Source: a bacterium UBP4_UBA6127 (lineage in GTDB: Bacteria; UBP4; UBA4092). Taken from it: a stretch of DNA of 26,134 nucleotides. The stretch is taken from assembly GCA_002428325.1 (NCBI GenBank), contig DIVR01000062.1, positions 3,898 through 30,031 of the forward strand, written 5' to 3'. Positions 15,782 through 24,282 of this stretch are shown piece after piece. The first letter of the stretch is position 1, and each line of letters begins with the position of its first letter. The notes beneath the pieces were generated by a model. It saw only the letters and a program-made list of their open reading frames with translations, did not search any database and was not told where the DNA came from. Made by a program: the position numbers and the translations under genes.

Positions 15782-17839
15782 ATGGCAGATAATTTACCAA
15801 CAAATAACCCATCAGATTTTTTATTTCCCAAATCCACCCTGGATGAGGTAACTTGTCCGAAAGTCATGTTTCAAAGGGTGCAGAAACGGGACGGGTCTCT
15901 GGTGGATTTTGATAAATCAAAAATTGCCGGGGCTATTTATGCAGCTGCCCAATCCGTGGGAGGAAAAGACAGGGAACTATCTGAACATACGGCGGACCTG
16001 GTGATTCTTTACCTTGCCCGAAATTATGAAGATGGCTTATTGAATGTCGAGCAGATTCAAGATGCAGTTGAAAAAGTCCTGATAGAAAATGGACATGCCA
16101 GAACCTCAAAAGCTTTCATCCTATATCGGGAAAAAAGAGCTCAAATCCGACGGTTAAAAACAATCCAGACAACTTCTGTCGGCAGGATTCCCAATGCCCA
16201 GGAACGGCCTTCTCTCATGGAAGCTCCTAAAGTCCAGACCTCCAGTGAAACCACCTGCGGCTGGAATCGGCATAAGATTGTGGAGGCCCTGGTTCGGGAA
16301 GCCCGGTTGGATAATGAAAAAGCACAAGATATTGCCCTTCAAGTGGAAACCCAGATTATCCTGTCCAAAGTCAAGATTGTTACTGTTGGATTGATTCGAG
16401 AACTGGTGAATGCAAAATTAATCGAACAGGGTTTATATCAGGAACAGCAAATGCATTCCCGGCTGGGAATTCCAGTCTATGATACCGAACAAATCCTGAG
16501 AGGACTGGATAAAAAAGAGGAATTCACCTCACCTGAAACAGCCGATTCAAAGCTGACTCAGGAGATAGGAAGGCAATATTCTCTTATCCGGCTATATAAC
16601 CAGGAGATTGTGGCCGCCCATATTAAAGGCCAGATAAAGATTCACGGTCTGGAAACCCCTTCCCGATACCTGGGGGCTGTTCTCCCTATAAAGTATTTTG
16701 TTGAGTCGGGGCTTCGGATTGCTCATCGAAACCTTTATCTGAAACCTCCTGTTAATTTTGAGGAGTTCTCCCAGATGGCATGCCAGGCGGGATTCCAAGG
16801 AGAAGATTATACCTATGAATCCATGGACTGGCCTGATTTTGGGATTTTAGCAGGTCAATTTATTAAAGAAGAGAGTTTAGATATCCTCATACAGGGATTC
16901 AAAAACCTCTTTTTTCATCTGAATGGCACACCCAGAAATACCCTTCACAGATTTCACTTGAGCTTCCCTGAGGAATCCCTGGCTTCGACACTGAAAGTCT
17001 ATCAGTCCTTCATGAAAGCCTGTTTTATGGGAGATGATATCGGGAGTGGATTCCAGAAAATTCTTCCGGTGATCCACTTGAATTCCCAGGTAATGAGTTC
17101 AACGGCTTGGATTGAGATTTCTGATTTAATCAAGAAATCATTATCTGAAGGCAGAAGCATTGAAATATTACTTGACTCGGATTCGGCTAAAACCACTAAA
17201 CTGATATCGGGAAGGATTTCCCTGAATCCTGAATTAGCTGCAAGAGAAGCTGCAGGAAACCCTGAGGTATTTAACCATAAATTGAAAGAACAGGTCCAAT
17301 GGGCAGCTCTGGCCCATAGCTTAAAAAATAAATTTCTAATACAGTTGGGTAATTCCGGGAATAAAGGTATCCTGTCAGGATATCATCAGTGGCTTCAGGG
17401 CGCTGGTATGAATCCTCAGTCCGAAAGCCGATTCCTTCTATCAGTCCCTGATTTATGGAATACTGCCAGGATAGGGAGTATTCAACCTGAGAATTATGCC
17501 AAATGGACCTTGGAATTTCTCACTCGATTAACAGTTATGATAGATGAAGCTAATTGGAAAACGGGAATCATCTGTGAACTGGAACCAGAGTTCCCAGCCG
17601 AGTATCAATGGGATGGGAATACACAGAAGCCAATAACTTCATCCTCTTCCCAACCCTCATGCTTATGGGGACCCTTATCCCTGGAAACAATGGAAGATAA
17701 TGAAATAGCTGCCTCTATGGACCTGTTTAAAGATATATTTGGGGAAGCAGGTTCTATATATTTGAAAAATCCTGATATAAACAGGTTGATTGAACTGGAA
17801 AAGAAAAAGGGCATTTACCGAATCCGGCTCATGCCCTGA
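15782..17839 (+). CDS. Double ATP-cone, NrdD-like protein lacking glycyl-radical C-terminus
   Basis: The product has 685 residues. An ATP-cone domain lies at about 28-125 (VQKRDGSLVDFDKSKIAGAI), and a second, more divergent one at about 155-245 (WNRHKIVEALVREARL, then LGIPVYDTEQIL). In anaerobic ribonucleotide reductase these domains bind ATP/dATP for activity control. The next part, QYSLIRLYNQEIVAAHIKGQ with IKIHGLETPSR, aligns by eye with the start of the NrdD catalytic domain, and KACFMGDDIGSGFQKILPVI resembles a later NrdD segment. The C-terminus has no CxxC zinc ligands and no RVCGY-like glycyl-radical loop, and the protein ends KKKGIYRIRLMP. It therefore cannot be a normal reductase. 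It may be a regulator or a decayed paralogue. AAAGG lies five bases before the ATG. No activase gene (nrdG) is adjacent. Confidence 0.75.
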   Translation: MADNLPTNNPSDFLFPKSTLDEVTCPKVMFQRVQKRDGSLVDFDKSKIAGAIYAAAQSVGGKDRELSEHTADLVILYLARNYEDGLLNVEQIQDAVEKVLIENGHARTSKAFILYREKRAQIRRLKTIQTTSVGRIPNAQERPSLMEAPKVQTSSETTCGWNRHKIVEALVREARLDNEKAQDIALQVETQIILSKVKIVTVGLIRELVNAKLIEQGLYQEQQMHSRLGIPVYDTEQILRGLDKKEEFTSPETADSKLTQEIGRQYSLIRLYNQEIVAAHIKGQIKIHGLETPSRYLGAVLPIKYFVESGLRIAHRNLYLKPPVNFEEFSQMACQAGFQGEDYTYESMDWPDFGILAGQFIKEESLDILIQGFKNLFFHLNGTPRNTLHRFHLSFPEESLASTLKVYQSFMKACFMGDDIGSGFQKILPVIHLNSQVMSSTAWIEISDLIKKSLSEGRSIEILLDSDSAKTTKLISGRISLNPELAAREAAGNPEVFNHKLKEQVQWAALAHSLKNKFLIQLGNSGNKGILSGYHQWLQGAGMNPQSESRFLLSVPDLWNTARIGSIQPENYAKWTLEFLTRLTVMIDEANWKTGIICELEPEFPAEYQWDGNTQKPITSSSSQPSCLWGPLSLETMEDNEIAASMDLFKDIFGEAGSIYLKNPDINRLIELEKKKGIYRIRLMP

Positions 17840-17889
17840 GTGTTTTTGTCTTAAAATATTTATGAATCAGCCAGCATTAACCTCTGACC

Positions 17890-19083
17890 CTAGATAATAT
17901 CTTCCACCTCAACCGGCTGGGAATAATCAATCCCTTCCACTTCAAAACCAAACAGATTCCGGAACTCCCGTTTGAAAGGTTCAAAATCAGAAACCATTTT
18001 CAGATTCCCAGAATTAATTTTTTGCCAGCATTCATAAGCCGCCATCTGGACATCCGGACGCATTTCCCAGTCATCCATCCGAATCCGTTTTTTATTATCC
18101 AGGGAAGGAACTAAACCCTTATCAATATGGGTCATATATAAACGGGTAATTTGTTCAATGCAATCTTCATGGATTTTCTTTTCCCGCATAATCTTAAACA
18201 GGATACTGATATATAGGGGAACGACCGGAATGGCCGATGAGGCTTGGGTTACCACAGCTTTATTCACAGAAACCCAGGCATTTCCACCAATTTTATCCTG
18301 CATTTTCTGATTGATTTCTATTGTTCGTTTTTCCAGGTCTTCCTTAGCTTTGCCAATGGTGCCATTTCGATAAATGGGCCAGGTTACTTCCGGCCCGATA
18401 TAAGAATAAGCAACGGCTCGGGCGCCTTCCTTTAATAAATCATTCTCCATCAGGAAATTCAACCACATTTGCCAGTCTTCTCCCCCCATGACGGCAATGG
18501 TATCATTTATTTCCTCTTCACAGGCCGGTTCAATGGATACATCATGGATTTCTTCAGTATTCAAATCGACCGTTTTACTGTGATAAACCTCACCCACAGG
18601 TTTCAGTACCGATTGGTGAGTCACTCCGGTTAGAGGATGAACCCTCCGGGGAGCCGCCAGGCTGTAAATGACATAATCCAATTTTCCCATGTTCTCCCGG
18701 ATATTCTGGGCTGCCTTTTCTCGCATTTCATCTGAAAAGGCATCACCATTTAAACTCTTTGCCCAACATCCCCATTCCTGGGCAAGTTTATGATAAGCCA
18801 CTGAATTATAATATCCTGCTGAACCGGGCCTGGTTCCCGAAGGTACTTTTTCATAAAAAATCCCCAGAGTTTTGGCCTGATAGCCAGCTCCCAGGACAAT
18901 CCTGCTGGCCAGTCCATATCCGGTGGAAGCCCCCAGGATCAAAGCAGACACATCAGGTCTGGGAGTATGTATCATCTGCCGGACATAATCAGCCTGACGC
19001 TGAACATTCATGGCGCATCCTGCTGGATGGGCTGTCGTACAGATAAATCCTCTAATTTTGGGAGCAATCACTTCCATAGGCAT
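17890..19083 (-). CDS. fabV: FabV-type trans-2-enoyl-CoA/ACP reductase (NADH)
   Basis: FabV reduces the trans-2 double bond of enoyl-ACP or enoyl-CoA with NADH, the last step of fatty acid elongation; the TER form acts in fermentative butyrate-type pathways. The 397-residue length is standard. Visible signs are LGASTGYGLASRI (NADH binding, about 50-61), KTLGIFYEK, YSLAAPRR, AYSYIGPEVTWPIY, and the Tyr-X8-Lys catalytic pair Tyr238/Lys247. The start ATG has GAGG about 10 bases upstream. It is monocistronic, converges on the NrdD-like gene and diverges from a glycosyltransferase gene. Whether it serves membrane lipid synthesis or fermentation cannot be told from this window. Confidence 0.96.
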   Translation of the reverse strand: MPMEVIAPKIRGFICTTAHPAGCAMNVQRQADYVRQMIHTPRPDVSALILGASTGYGLASRIVLGAGYQAKTLGIFYEKVPSGTRPGSAGYYNSVAYHKLAQEWGCWAKSLNGDAFSDEMREKAAQNIRENMGKLDYVIYSLAAPRRVHPLTGVTHQSVLKPVGEVYHSKTVDLNTEEIHDVSIEPACEEEINDTIAVMGGEDWQMWLNFLMENDLLKEGARAVAYSYIGPEVTWPIYRNGTIGKAKEDLEKRTIEINQKMQDKIGGNAWVSVNKAVVTQASSAIPVVPLYISILFKIMREKKIHEDCIEQITRLYMTHIDKGLVPSLDNKKRIRMDDWEMRPDVQMAAYECWQKINSGNLKMVSDFEPFKREFRNLFGFEVEGIDYSQPVEVEDII

Positions 19084-19186
19084 AATGGCAGAACCTCATC
19101 AGTTAGTTTTGTATGATTTTAACATCCCATATGGAATCTATCTAGCCTTCGCATCGGAATGAAAAAACTGGTATCCTGTTATAGGT

Positions 19187-21259
19187 ATGAAATCCAAGCC
19201 TTTAGAATCTGGTATCGCCCTGAAAATAATCTTATTTCTGGGTGTTTTTCTCCTGTTGAGCCTGCCTTTGGGACATTCAACAGGTCTGTTGACTATTTCC
19301 CGATTTCTGAGGGAATCATGGAAAGATATAGGGATTGTCCTTTTGATGCTGGCAGCTTTGAGAGGTTATGGATTATTATTTTTCAGGTTGTGGAATGGAA
19401 AAGAGAATTTATCGACCCTGGCCTGGGGCATGGGATTTGTCTTCATGGGGTTCATGGTTCTGGGTTTGGGACTAAATGGATTGCTTTACTCTCCTGTTAT
19501 CTTTTTGGCATGGCTTCCCGGGATTTTCTTCTTTCTACTCTGTCTTAAAGGGAATTTCCATCCATTAACTTCTATACAATCAGGATTCACTGCCAGGATT
19601 TTTCATCCCCAGAACCAATGGATTGAATTAACAGGTTGGGGATGCCTCTGTATCCTCTTGTTTTTGTCCTTATTACAGCTCCCCTCCGGATTTTTGCCCC
19701 CTATTGGATATGATGCACTGGAATACCATTTTGGCGGACCTAGTTATTATGTTGCCCATCATGGGGTGGGATACCTGCCAGGGAATGCTTATGCCAATTT
19801 TCCAGCCCTTACAGAAATGATGATTGCCGGGACGATGGCAATCAAGGGATTTATTGTATCGAAACTTTTTATCTGGTTAATGGGAGTGTTGACAGCCTGG
19901 ACTCTTTACCAGATGGGAAAAGCCTATTTTACAGCTTTAGCGGGAGGATTGGCCGGTGCCATGTTCCTGGCTTTGCCCATGGCTTTAAGGATGAATCTTC
20001 AGGGGAATATCGACATGGCTACCGCTTTTTTCTGTGTTCAAGGGCTATATGCTTTCCTGGAATGGAAAACCCAGAAGAAATTCTCCGTTATCCTACTGGC
20101 AGGAATTTTAACTGGAGGCGCTTTATCCACAAAATATATTGCCCTGACAATGGGCTGTCTCCCCCTGGTGATTTTGATATTGTTTTCCAATGATGCATGG
20201 AAACTCAAACTGAAATCTACCGCCATCTTCTTAACAGGAACTGGAATTCTATTTCTCCCCTGGCTCATCAAAAATCTATTATTAACCGGGAATCCTTTTT
20301 TTCCGCTTCTTTACAATCTCCTGGGGGGAACCGGCTGGAATTTATTTGTCTCGGGTAAATTTGCTTTAGCTCATGGGTTTCTCTTGACCCCTCCGGAGAT
20401 TTTTTCTCATCTGAAAGAATTATTTTTACCTTTCAAGATAGATGGCAGTTCGGCTCCTTATCCTCTGGTGCCTATTTTTCTAATCCCCTTGATATACCTG
20501 GCTGGAAAATATAGTTCCAAAGATAAATACCTCTGGGGAATGGTTATAATGGGGTGTCTGGCATGGATTTTCACCAATCAGGTGGACAGGTTTCTGTTAC
20601 CGGTTTTTGCCCTTCTCAGCCTGGCAGTCTCAGTCCCCCTGGCTGGCACCTGGCAGGAAGGAATCACAAATCCGGATAAGAGAAAACCGATTGGATTTTT
20701 GACCTTGATTGTGTTGGGAATGATTATCCTCAACGGCATTAGCCAATATAACCTGGAGTCAGCTTTATTGAATCAGACCCTTCAAGTTTCACCTTCAAAA
20801 AATGTTGCAGATTACCAGATAGGGTTGAAGGAGCTTCCTGGAGATATTCTGACTCAATCCCAGAACCAGTTTCTGAGACAATTTTATTCTCTATATCCAG
20901 CGGCTCTTTATATGAATCAACTCCCATCCCGGAAACGTATCCTTTTTATTGGGGAAGCCAGAAGGATGTTCCTGATCAATGATACGGAGATATCTACGGT
21001 CTTTGACCGGGATTTCTTTTTTGAACTCGCCAAGGTAAGCCATACCCCCGATGAGATGACTCTATATTTGAAGGAATCTCATATCGGATATATTTTCTAT
21101 AATCCCCACGAGCTAAAAAGGCTGGAATCTTTTTATGGCCCCTATTATGACCCGGGCCAGGACAGAAAAATCACTCAAAAGATGGTTACCTACCTGGAAC
21201 AGATAGCTCATCCCCTCTGGAGCCAGCAAGGAATGACTCTGTACCAGGTCCCAGAATAA
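19187..21259 (+). CDS. GT39/PMT-type integral membrane glycosyltransferase
   Basis: The 690-residue product has about a dozen hydrophobic helices and a soluble C-terminal part (about 540-690). After the first helices comes GYDALEYHFGGPSYYV, with the acidic residue expected in the first outer loop of PMT/ArnT-type enzymes. It is followed by GVGYLPGNAYANFPALTEMM, a segment typical of phospholipid-carrier-dependent glycosyltransferases. Such enzymes move sugars from polyprenyl-phosphate donors onto proteins or lipids at the outer face of the inner membrane. The ribosome site is poor (TATAGGT next to the ATG), so the start is uncertain. The gene is followed at a distance by a sugar aminotransferase, which agrees with a role in surface glycan synthesis. 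Confidence 0.82.
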   Translation: MKSKPLESGIALKIILFLGVFLLLSLPLGHSTGLLTISRFLRESWKDIGIVLLMLAALRGYGLLFFRLWNGKENLSTLAWGMGFVFMGFMVLGLGLNGLLYSPVIFLAWLPGIFFFLLCLKGNFHPLTSIQSGFTARIFHPQNQWIELTGWGCLCILLFLSLLQLPSGFLPPIGYDALEYHFGGPSYYVAHHGVGYLPGNAYANFPALTEMMIAGTMAIKGFIVSKLFIWLMGVLTAWTLYQMGKAYFTALAGGLAGAMFLALPMALRMNLQGNIDMATAFFCVQGLYAFLEWKTQKKFSVILLAGILTGGALSTKYIALTMGCLPLVILILFSNDAWKLKLKSTAIFLTGTGILFLPWLIKNLLLTGNPFFPLLYNLLGGTGWNLFVSGKFALAHGFLLTPPEIFSHLKELFLPFKIDGSSAPYPLVPIFLIPLIYLAGKYSSKDKYLWGMVIMGCLAWIFTNQVDRFLLPVFALLSLAVSVPLAGTWQEGITNPDKRKPIGFLTLIVLGMIILNGISQYNLESALLNQTLQVSPSKNVADYQIGLKELPGDILTQSQNQFLRQFYSLYPAALYMNQLPSRKRILFIGEARRMFLINDTEISTVFDRDFFFELAKVSHTPDEMTLYLKESHIGYIFYNPHELKRLESFYGPYYDPGQDRKITQKMVTYLEQIAHPLWSQQGMTLYQVPE

Positions 21260-21529
21260 CAGGTTGGAATATTGGATAATATTGCTTTAATTGTGAGGAT
21301 GTTCAGCTTATGATATTCTTTGAAATCATCTTTGGGATACAGCAAAGAAAGAGTTAGTGATCCAATCTCAGAGAAGTGGCTCTCTCTTCTCGGTTATGTT
21401 GCGGCTGGAATGGTCGCTGGAGAAAGCGGGAGTGTTCAAGAAAACTAATAAAATAATGTATTGAAAAATGAATAAATGACTCAGTTTTCTTCCTGCAACG
21501 GAGGCAAGGGAGACCTAAAAAGATAATGT

Positions 21530-21557
21530 CTTGAATATAATCCATTCAAGCTTTTTT
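21530..21557 (+). terminator. Terminator-like hairpin before the DegT gene
   Basis: CTTGAAT (21530-21536) and ATTCAAG (21544-21550) pair around a 7-base loop, followed by CTTTTTT. The stem is AT-rich and so weak. It lies 270 bases after the glycosyltransferase gene and 80 bases before the next start. Confidence 0.5.
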
Positions 21558-21625
21558 AGATAATTATGAATGATTTATCAGTCACATTTGTTGCATAATT
21601 TTTTATTGGACAATAGTTATTTCCA

Positions 21626-21631
21626 GAGGAG
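21626..21631 (+). promoter_or_regulatory. Ribosome binding site that sets a TTG start
   Basis: GAGGAG lies seven bases before the TTG at 21639. The in-frame ATG at 21570 has no such site. Confidence 0.75.
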
Positions 21632-21638
21632 TTTAAAA

Positions 21639-22823
21639 TTGCCCCGATCAGCCAAAACCAACTTAAAAAAACGAAAAGGTTTTCTTGCTTTCCATGTTCC
21701 CGAGATTCTGGAGGAAGATAAAAAAGCAGTCATGGAAGTGCTGGACAGCGGCTGGCTGACCACCGGGCCGAAATCTAAAGAGTTTGAAGAGTTATTTGCC
21801 CAATCCTGTGGAGCCAAAGAAGCGATTGTTGTTAATTCCTGCACGGCTGCCATCCATCTTTGCATGGTAGCCTCAGGGGTGGGTCCGGGAGATGAAGTGA
21901 TTCTTCCCAGTTTCACTTTTCCATCAACCGCCAATGAGATTATCCACCTGGGGGCAACTCCTGTTTTCACTGACAGTGAACCGGGAACTTTGAATATGGA
22001 TGTCAGCCAGGTGGAAAGACTGATTACTCGGCGAACCAAAGTCATTATCCCCACCCATTTCGGTGGGCATCCCTGCCGAATGGATGAAATCCTCAAGCTG
22101 AGCAGGAAATTCAGAATCCCGGTGATTGAAGATGCAGCCCATGCCCAGGGAACCCTCTATAAGGGAAAACCTATCGGGTCGTTGAAAAGTTTTGCTGCCT
22201 GCTTCAGTTTCTACCCCACCAAAAATATGACCACCGGGGAAGGGGGAATGATAACTACCCAGCAAGCCAGAGCGGCCAAGTTAATGAGAATCTTGACTCT
22301 CCATGGTATCAGTAAGGATGCCTGGAAACGTTATTCTAAAAATGGCAGCTGGTTTTTTGAGATAGTGGTTCCCGGATATAAATATAATATTACCGATATC
22401 CAGTCAGCCCTGGGAATTACCCAATTAAAGAAGATTGATTCAATGAATCAAGCCAGGTTAAGCCTGGCTAAAATATATGACCGATATCTTTCCGAATTGC
22501 CTGAGATTGAGACTCCGGTAACGGCTGATTATGCCACCCGTAACGGACATCTTTATCCCATTATGGGAAAGAACTGGACCTCCCTCCAACGTAATAAAAT
22601 GATTGAACGGTTGAGAGATTGGAATATCGGGACCAGTGTCCATTTCATTCCCACCCATCGACATCCCTGGTATCAGAGTCAGCTCCATTTATCCCCTAAA
22701 CAGTTCCCGGTAGCTGATGATGCTTATCAGAGGATCATCTCTTTACCCCTTTACCCTAAAATGAATGAAGCAGATGCCCAGTATGTGGCAATGGCAATCA
22801 AGGAATCCCTGGTCAGATTATGA
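21639..22823 (+). CDS. DegT/DnrJ/EryC1/StrS-family sugar aminotransferase
   Basis: This is a PLP enzyme of 394 residues from a TTG start, chosen for the strong GAGGAG site. The family transfers an amino group to nucleotide-activated keto-sugars. Visible signs are SGWLTTGPKSKEFE at the N-terminus, VNSCTAAIHL, GDEVILPSFTFPSTAN, VIEDAAHAQG with the PLP aspartate (about 165), SFYPTKNMTTGEGG with the Schiff-base lysine (about 195), and a C-terminal SVHFIPTHRHPWY. These are close to PseC/ArnB-like members, but the sugar cannot be named. A membrane glycosyltransferase lies upstream on the same strand, so amino-sugar decoration of a surface glycan is a reasonable inference. Confidence 0.93.
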   Translation: MPRSAKTNLKKRKGFLAFHVPEILEEDKKAVMEVLDSGWLTTGPKSKEFEELFAQSCGAKEAIVVNSCTAAIHLCMVASGVGPGDEVILPSFTFPSTANEIIHLGATPVFTDSEPGTLNMDVSQVERLITRRTKVIIPTHFGGHPCRMDEILKLSRKFRIPVIEDAAHAQGTLYKGKPIGSLKSFAACFSFYPTKNMTTGEGGMITTQQARAAKLMRILTLHGISKDAWKRYSKNGSWFFEIVVPGYKYNITDIQSALGITQLKKIDSMNQARLSLAKIYDRYLSELPEIETPVTADYATRNGHLYPIMGKNWTSLQRNKMIERLRDWNIGTSVHFIPTHRHPWYQSQLHLSPKQFPVADDAYQRIISLPLYPKMNEADAQYVAMAIKESLVRL

Positions 22824-22824
22824 T

Positions 22825-22869
22825 ATGAGGAAAATACTTATCCTGTCGTTTAGCATTGTACCTGCTTAA
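22825..22869 (+). pseudogene. Possible remnant of a glycosyltransferase start
   Basis: An ATG two bases after the DegT stop opens a 14-residue frame (MRKILILSFSIVPA) that looks like the first strand of a Rossmann-type glycosyltransferase and then stops. The next 150 bases are open in another frame (from 22856) without recognisable similarity, up to the convergent kelch gene. It may be the stub of a deleted operon member. Evidence is slight. Confidence 0.25.
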
Positions 22870-23027
22870 TCAAACAGGAGTATATTTCAGGAACACATTG
22901 AGGCTTATCCGATTGCTTCCCCCCAGATTATCCCAAGTCCGAGAATTCCAGTTCACACAGGTCATGAGTCGATTGCTACAATCAGCACAAAAATTGCTCT
23001 CCCCTATTTCTTTAGTTTTTTATCCCT

Positions 23028-24059
23028 TCAGTTATACTCTTTCCACACTTTAGGCTTAACATCTGAAGGCTCAGCTGGAATAATTGGCGCATACTGTACA
23101 CTCGACATATCGCTGTTCACTCTACCCCCAAACACATAAAGCCCTTTATCTGTTCGAACATGGGCAAAAAACCTTCTTGGATTTGGATAAGGTGATAAAC
23201 CCACCCAAATTCCTAAAGTATAATCCGAAAGTATCTCTGCTGATTCAGTTTCTGTATCCGACCAACTGGGATAACAGCCAGAAATAACATATAATCGTTT
23301 CCCGATTTTTTCTAATAAGGGAGTAACATGTCGTATACTTGCTCTTGTCAGTATTTGCCAGGAGCTAATATTACCATCAGTAAGAATTTGTGCTGATTCT
23401 GTATATTCTGTATTCCCATAACCTTCACCACCCTGAATATAAATTCTATTTCCGACTAAAGCAACACCTGTTCCATATCTACCATAATTAAAGTTACTAC
23501 TTAAGAGACCCCAAGTCCCAATACTCCCATTATCACAAAGAGGTAGTCGCCAAACTTCTTGGGTTGCTGGATATCCCCCAAATACATACAAATCCGTACT
23601 CGTCTGCAACCAGGTGGACTCATAAAAAGGAATGGGTGTATAACCTACTATCTCCCAGGTTCCAATACTGCCATTTGAATACAAAAGGGCCCTCTCCATT
23701 GTGCTGGTTATTGAATTGGTTACTCCTTTAGATCCACTCATAGCATAAAGATATCTTCCATGAGCAAAACAAACAGAATCGGCATGAATTTCCAAAGGCC
23801 GACAGCTTTCTTCTACCCATCCTGATAAAGTTCCATCAGGAAGAATTCCAGTTCTTAGAACAGGATAAGGAACTGAGGAGGAAAAATGAGACCCCCCAAG
23901 AATATAAACTGTTGTATCAATCAGAACCGCTGAGCATGCATATCTTGGAGAGGGTAAAGAACTTAAGGAAGTCCAAACCCCCAAGGTTTGAGTAAACCCT
24001 GGGGGATTGGCAACAACTATAAGTAACGTAACTAAACCAAGTAAAAACATTCTTTTCAT
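23028..24059 (-). CDS. Secreted kelch-like six-bladed propeller protein, copy 1
   Basis: The product has 343 residues with AAGGA six bases before the ATG. A signal peptide covers about 1-24 (MKRMFLLGLVTLLIVVA, then NPPGFTQ). Six blades follow, about 50 residues apart, marked by VYILGGS, LYAMSGS, LYVFGGY, IYIQGGE, LYVISGC and LYVFGGR. In most blades a turn and tryptophan of the form DG.L.GW or NGSIGTW comes next. This is the kelch/galactose-oxidase pattern, but no copper ligands or catalytic residues are evident, so a binding role outside the cell is more likely than an enzymatic one. It is the last copy of a tandem array. Its C-terminus is much closer to copy 3 than to copy 2. Confidence 0.88.
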   Translation of the reverse strand: MKRMFLLGLVTLLIVVANPPGFTQTLGVWTSLSSLPSPRYACSAVLIDTTVYILGGSHFSSSVPYPVLRTGILPDGTLSGWVEESCRPLEIHADSVCFAHGRYLYAMSGSKGVTNSITSTMERALLYSNGSIGTWEIVGYTPIPFYESTWLQTSTDLYVFGGYPATQEVWRLPLCDNGSIGTWGLLSSNFNYGRYGTGVALVGNRIYIQGGEGYGNTEYTESAQILTDGNISSWQILTRASIRHVTPLLEKIGKRLYVISGCYPSWSDTETESAEILSDYTLGIWVGLSPYPNPRRFFAHVRTDKGLYVFGGRVNSDMSSVQYAPIIPAEPSDVKPKVWKEYN

Positions 24060-24079
24060 ATATAGTCCTTTAGTTCATC

Positions 24080-24265
24080 TTATTCCGGTTTCAAGACTGC
24101 CACAATGTCTCTATTAAATTCAGGGGCTGTAACCTGAATAGAACCTTCAGAAAAACTGGTGCTGGATAAAACATCCCCTGTACTGGCATTGAACCAGGTC
24201 AACCGGATTGGAGTAAAAGCAGGGAACCCGCTAAAGGCTAACCTTACATAATAAATAGACCTTAT
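24080..24265 (-). pseudogene. Startless 61-codon fragment, C-terminal domain remnant (spacer copy A)
   Basis: The frame runs from an in-frame stop at 24266-24268 to a TAA at 24080-24082 with no usable start. The translation contains RLTWFNASTGDVLS and ends DIVAVLKPE. This looks like the end of a secreted glycoside-hydrolase-type protein (the WF...TG... pattern of putative collagen-binding C-terminal domains). It lies between the kelch copies. A second version at 25341-25526 keeps the same frame. Confidence 0.5.
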
Positions 24266-24282
24266 TTATGTTTCTTCCCCCT

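Larger units (their letters stand above)
21260..21638 (+). other. Intergenic region with candidate structured leader
   Basis: There is no credible gene between the glycosyltransferase stop and the DegT start. Structures seen on the plus strand are GAGAAG/CTTCTC (21371-21391), perfect 9-base arms AAGAAAACT (21438-21446) and AGTTTTCTT (21483-21491), and the terminator-like hairpin at 21530-21557. The region may be a long 3' end, a leader, or a small RNA. Confidence 0.4.

Noticed and set aside
21570..21638. ATG at 21570 as start of the DegT aminotransferase
   Set aside because: It has no ribosome site and would add 23 residues unlike the family, whereas TTG at 21639 has GAGGAG at ideal spacing.
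22856..23053. 65-residue plus-strand frame between DegT and kelch copy 1
   Set aside because: It has no ribosome site, no family resemblance, and overlaps the end of the convergent kelch gene.
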